The position numbers and the translations under genes were made by a program. A DNA stretch of 37,171 nt. Origin: Gammaproteobacteria bacterium (GTDB lineage Bacteria > Pseudomonadota > Gammaproteobacteria > Pseudomonadales > Azotimanducaceae). The stretch covers positions 1 to 37,171 of the forward strand of contig JABJED010000188.1 in the NCBI GenBank assembly GCA_018665025.1. The letters are read 5' to 3'. Within the stretch, counting starts at the first letter, position 1. Each line of letters starts with the position of its first letter. This document shows, piece after piece, positions 35,501 to 37,171 of the stretch. The notes under the pieces were generated by a model. That model was not told the DNA's origin. It ran no database searches and saw only the letters and a program-made list of their open reading frames with translations.

Positions 35501-36282
35501 TCTGCGATATATGGCCTGAGTTCATCCGCACCCAGCGCGCAGTTGAAACCAACTGACAGCGGGTTTGAATGGCGAATCGAAGCCCAGAACGCTTCTGTAG
35601 TTTGGCCGGAAAGCAGGCGGCCGCTTGCATCAGTAATGGTGCCCGAGATCATGATTGGTAGTGAGGTTCCCTTTTCCGCAAACACTTTTCGCGTCGCATA
35701 GATGGCCGCCTTCGAGTTCAGGACATCGAAGATGGTTTCAATAAGGATGATATCGGCACCGCCTTCCATCAGCCCTTCAACACATGTGCTGTAGTCTGCA
35801 ACCAGATCATCAAAGGTAATGCTGCGATAGCCCGGGTCATTAACATCTGGAGACAGGCTAGCAGCCCGTGTTGTGGGCCCAACTGCGCCCGCAACGAAAC
35901 GAGGCTTCCCCGGGTTTTCTGCCAGCACGATGTCGATCGCCTTTCGACACAATCTTGCTGAATCCCGATTGAGTTCATAGCAAAGCGATTCGGTTCCATA
36001 GTCTGCCTGGGAGACGGCGTTGGCCGTAAAGGTATTTGTTTCCAGAATGTCGGAACCAGCCCGAAGGTAGCCCAGGTGGATATCCGTGATCACATCGGGT
36101 CGTGTCAGCGTGAGGAGTTCATTGTTGCCTTTCAGCGGGCTGGGGTGGTCCTGGAAGCGGGGCCCTCGATAATCTTCTTCCCCGAGTCTAAGGTCCTGGA
36201 TCGATGTGCCCATGGCGCCATCCATTACGAGCACCCTTTCGTTAAGAATGTTTCGAAGTTGTGTCGAAATAGCAGCGTTCAT
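32596..36282 (-). CDS. metH: Cobalamin-dependent methionine synthase
   Basis: The 1228-residue protein is full length and follows E. coli MetH almost residue for residue. The homocysteine domain (1-330) has the zinc ligands Cys248, Cys311 and Cys312. The methyltetrahydrofolate domain follows (about 355-620), then the cap and cobalamin domains with the base-off motif GDVHDIGKN (Asp757, His759, Gly762). The C-terminal activation domain (about 900-1228) binds S-adenosylmethionine for reductive repair. It transfers a methyl group from methyl-THF to homocysteine in the cytoplasm. No cobalamin or SAM riboswitch is evident in the 190 bases shared with the divergent nfuA gene. DUF2970 follows in the same operon. 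Confidence 0.98.
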   Translation of the reverse strand: MNAAISTQLRNILNERVLVMDGAMGTSIQDLRLGEEDYRGPRFQDHPSPLKGNNELLTLTRPDVITDIHLGYLRAGSDILETNTFTANAVSQADYGTESLCYELNRDSARLCRKAIDIVLAENPGKPRFVAGAVGPTTRAASLSPDVNDPGYRSITFDDLVADYSTCVEGLMEGGADIILIETIFDVLNSKAAIYATRKVFAEKGTSLPIMISGTITDASGRLLSGQTTEAFWASIRHSNPLSVGFNCALGADELRPYIAELSRVADCFVSAYPNRGLPNEFGEYDETIDHMADSIKDYVDSGLVNIIGGCCGTTPEHIAAFTELAASSVVRKPKDRSRDCLLSGLEPFSINQDSLFVNVGERTNVTGSAKFARLIREENYEEALQVAREQVENGAQIIDINMDEGMLDSKAAMVKFLNLIAAEPDICRVPIMVDSSKWEIIEAGLKCIQGKSIVNSISLKEGEKPFIEQANICLNHGAAVIVMAFDEDGQADNLQRKQNICKRSYDLLVDVVGFPPEDIIFDPNVFAVATGIEEHNLYGKDYIDACAYIKKELPHAHISGGISNVSFSFRGNNAMREAIHAVFLYHAVKAGLTMGIVNAGQLTIYEDIPADLRERIEDVLFNRREDSTERLIEVASRFEGGEKKASKEDLTWREKPARERLSYALVKGINQYIVDDTEEARLEATRPIEVIEGPLMDGMNEVGDLFGAGKMFLPQVVKSARVMKQAVAHLVPFIEAEKSGVVRSKGKILMATVKGDVHDIGKNIVGVVLQCNNYDVIDMGVMVPADQILKKAIEEDVDIIGLSGLITPSLDEMVHVASEMERQGIHKPLLIGGATTSKAHTSVKIDPCFHKDIVAYVPDASKAVGVTSQLLNAEKKPLLGASLSEEYEKIRIRNSNRSAKSDGLSYLASVANKAALTWQGYKPPAPTFTGTKTITDFPLKELLPFVDWTPFFIAWELAGKYPKILEDEVVGEPARQLFDDAQKLLNEIIDGNLLQANAIIGFWPANSDGDDIIVYGDETRSTIKTKLHHLRQQTNKPNDQANFCLADYVAPTDTALNDYIGGFVVTTGLGADELAKKYEEQNDDYTAIMIKALADRLAEAFAEKLHHLVRTEYWGYATSESLSNEELIKEKYQGIRPAPGYPACPDHTEKGTLFELLNATAEISVNLTEHYAMFPAAAVSGFYFSHPESRYFGLGKIDKDQVESYAKRKGQSLDITERWLSPNLKYA

Positions 36283-36469
36283 GGGTTTTTCTGGTGTCTG
36301 AAAGTTGCGCCAATTCTATCAATACTGGCATTCATGGATATTGAAGATACTGGTCATTAACATGAGCTGATCTCATACTGAGGTAAGCTCTGACCCTATA
36401 AAACTTATGGTTTTTACGAACATGCCTTTCCGCTAAAATAACCAGCGTATTCATTTGAAAGTTAATCCC

Positions 36470-37054
36470 ATGGTTGAAATCACGCCCTCTGCACAGGCTT
36501 ACCTTCTTGAGCTCCTTTCCAAACAGGAAGATGGCGAAATTGGTATCAGGATATTTATCGCAGACCCTGGAACGCCCCTGGCTGAAACCTGCATTGCCTA
36601 TTGCAGACCAGGTGAAGAACAACCAGAGGATGAGCGTATCGAATATGAAGGGTTTCCTGCCTGGATTGACGATCGCAGCCAACCATTTCTGGTTGACGCG
36701 CTGGTAGATTACGCGGAAGACAGAATGGGCGGCCAATTGACCATCAAGGCACCGAATTCCAAAGTCCCGAATGTCTCAGATGACAGCCCGATTGAAGACA
36801 GGATTAATTATGTGCTGCATAGCGAGATCAATCCCGGATTGGCGTCACACGGCGGGAATGTGAACCTTGTTGAGGTAGTTGATTCAGAAATTGCCATCCT
36901 TCAATTCGGAGGTGGTTGCCAGGGTTGTGGCATGGTTGAAACGACGTTGAAAGACGGGGTTGAAAAAACCTTGCTCGAGCGCCTGCCAGAACTGACTGCA
37001 GTGCGCGATGTCACGGACCATGCGGTGACCGAAAACGCTTACTATCAGCCTTAG
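36470..37054 (+). CDS. nfuA: Fe-S biogenesis protein NfuA
   Basis: The 194-residue protein combines an N-terminal degenerate A-type scaffold domain ([17 protein letters not shown], with a remnant cysteine) and a C-terminal Nfu domain with GGGCQGCGM, whose CxxC pair binds a [4Fe-4S] cluster shared across a dimer. NfuA passes clusters to target enzymes in the cytoplasm, notably under oxidative stress or iron shortage. The closing GVRDVTDH and AYY match the E. coli protein. An upstream TTG at 36455 would add five residues; ATG 36470 gives the usual start ([11 protein letters not shown]). It is divergent from metH, and its stop codon lies in the arm of the downstream hairpin. Confidence 0.96.
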   Translation: MVEITPSAQAYLLELLSKQEDGEIGIRIFIADPGTPLAETCIAYCRPGEEQPEDERIEYEGFPAWIDDRSQPFLVDALVDYAEDRMGGQLTIKAPNSKVPNVSDDSPIEDRINYVLHSEINPGLASHGGNVNLVEVVDSEIAILQFGGGCQGCGMVETTLKDGVEKTLLERLPELTAVRDVTDHAVTENAYYQP

Positions 37055-37095
37055 AATTTTAGAAATTTGCGGTGCAAATTTCGTAAAAATTCTAA
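37050..37095 (+). terminator. Long A/T-rich hairpin at the end of nfuA
   Basis: The arms cttagaatttt (37050-37060) plus gaaatttgc (37062-37070) pair with gcaaatttc (37074-37082) and aaaattctaag, around a ggt loop, with only small bulges. The nfuA stop codon lies in the left arm. It has no G/C-rich stem, so it may stop transcription or protect the mRNA 3' end. Confidence 0.55.
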
Positions 37096-37117
37096 GTCCT
37101 GAGCGTAGTCGAAGGAC
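37096..37117. repeat. REP-like short palindrome (GTCCT...AGGAC)
   Basis: GTCCT (37096-37100) and AGGAC (37113-37117) flank gagcgtagtcga. Its reverse reading, TCCTTCGACTACGCTCAGGA, resembles a short repeat seen in intergenic regions of many proteobacterial genomes. Only this copy is seen in the window. Confidence 0.45.
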
Positions 37118-37171
37118 CTCTAGTCCGGATTTATCGCTTAGGCGGTTTTTTCCAGCTCACTATCCAGAGAC

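Noticed and set aside
36283-36469. Possible cobalamin or SAM riboswitch before metH
   Set aside because: The leader is short and shows no recognisable B12-box or SAM-box sequence or multi-helix layout.

Overview
The window reads as chromosomal DNA of an aerobic, probably marine gammaproteobacterium. NfuA and a full-length cobalamin-dependent MetH followed by a DUF2970 gene fit that group; the organism is inferred, not shown. Most of the window looks near 50% GC by eye. The block from about 13.9 to 19.7 kb, and the transporter at 8.7-10.0 kb, look richer in G and C.

Layout. The left end (1-7.2 kb) holds a truncated alpha/beta hydrolase, a decayed IS3-family insertion sequence, a secreted di-haem cytochrome c peroxidase, a metallophosphoesterase, an amidase-signature enzyme and an MFS transporter. 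From 7.4 to 13.6 kb come a small protein with a reductive-dehalogenase/QueG-like iron-sulfur protein, an NSS transporter, a cytochrome P450, a GNAT acetyltransferase and a membrane di-iron fatty acid hydroxylase (sterol desaturase family). From 13.9 to 19.7 kb a tight six-gene catabolic operon encodes an acyl-CoA ligase, a thiolase-fold protein without the nucleophilic cysteine, its DUF35 partner, an SDR, and the alpha and beta subunits of a Rieske ring-hydroxylating dioxygenase. A 53-codon LysR C-terminal remnant abuts its end. An iodotyrosine-deiodinase-like nitroreductase, an amidohydrolase, a YtoQ protein, a large DUF349 protein and a membrane-anchored hydrolase follow.

The most coherent system lies at 26.9-31.7 kb on the minus strand: a type II sulfide:quinone oxidoreductase, an SBP56-type methanethiol oxidase (mtoX), a SCO/SenC copper protein and a MauG-like di-haem protein. 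MtoX converts methanethiol to formaldehyde, H2S and H2O2. SCO and MauG are the known genomic companions of mtoX, and the SQR would oxidise the H2S. A 12-bp tandem repeat (about 6.7 copies) lies between sqr and mtoX and carries an in-frame stop codon in each unit.

The right end holds a 41-residue membrane peptide gene missed by ordinary length cut-offs, DUF2970, metH and, divergently, nfuA with a long terminator hairpin. No tRNA, rRNA, CRISPR array or intact mobile element was seen.
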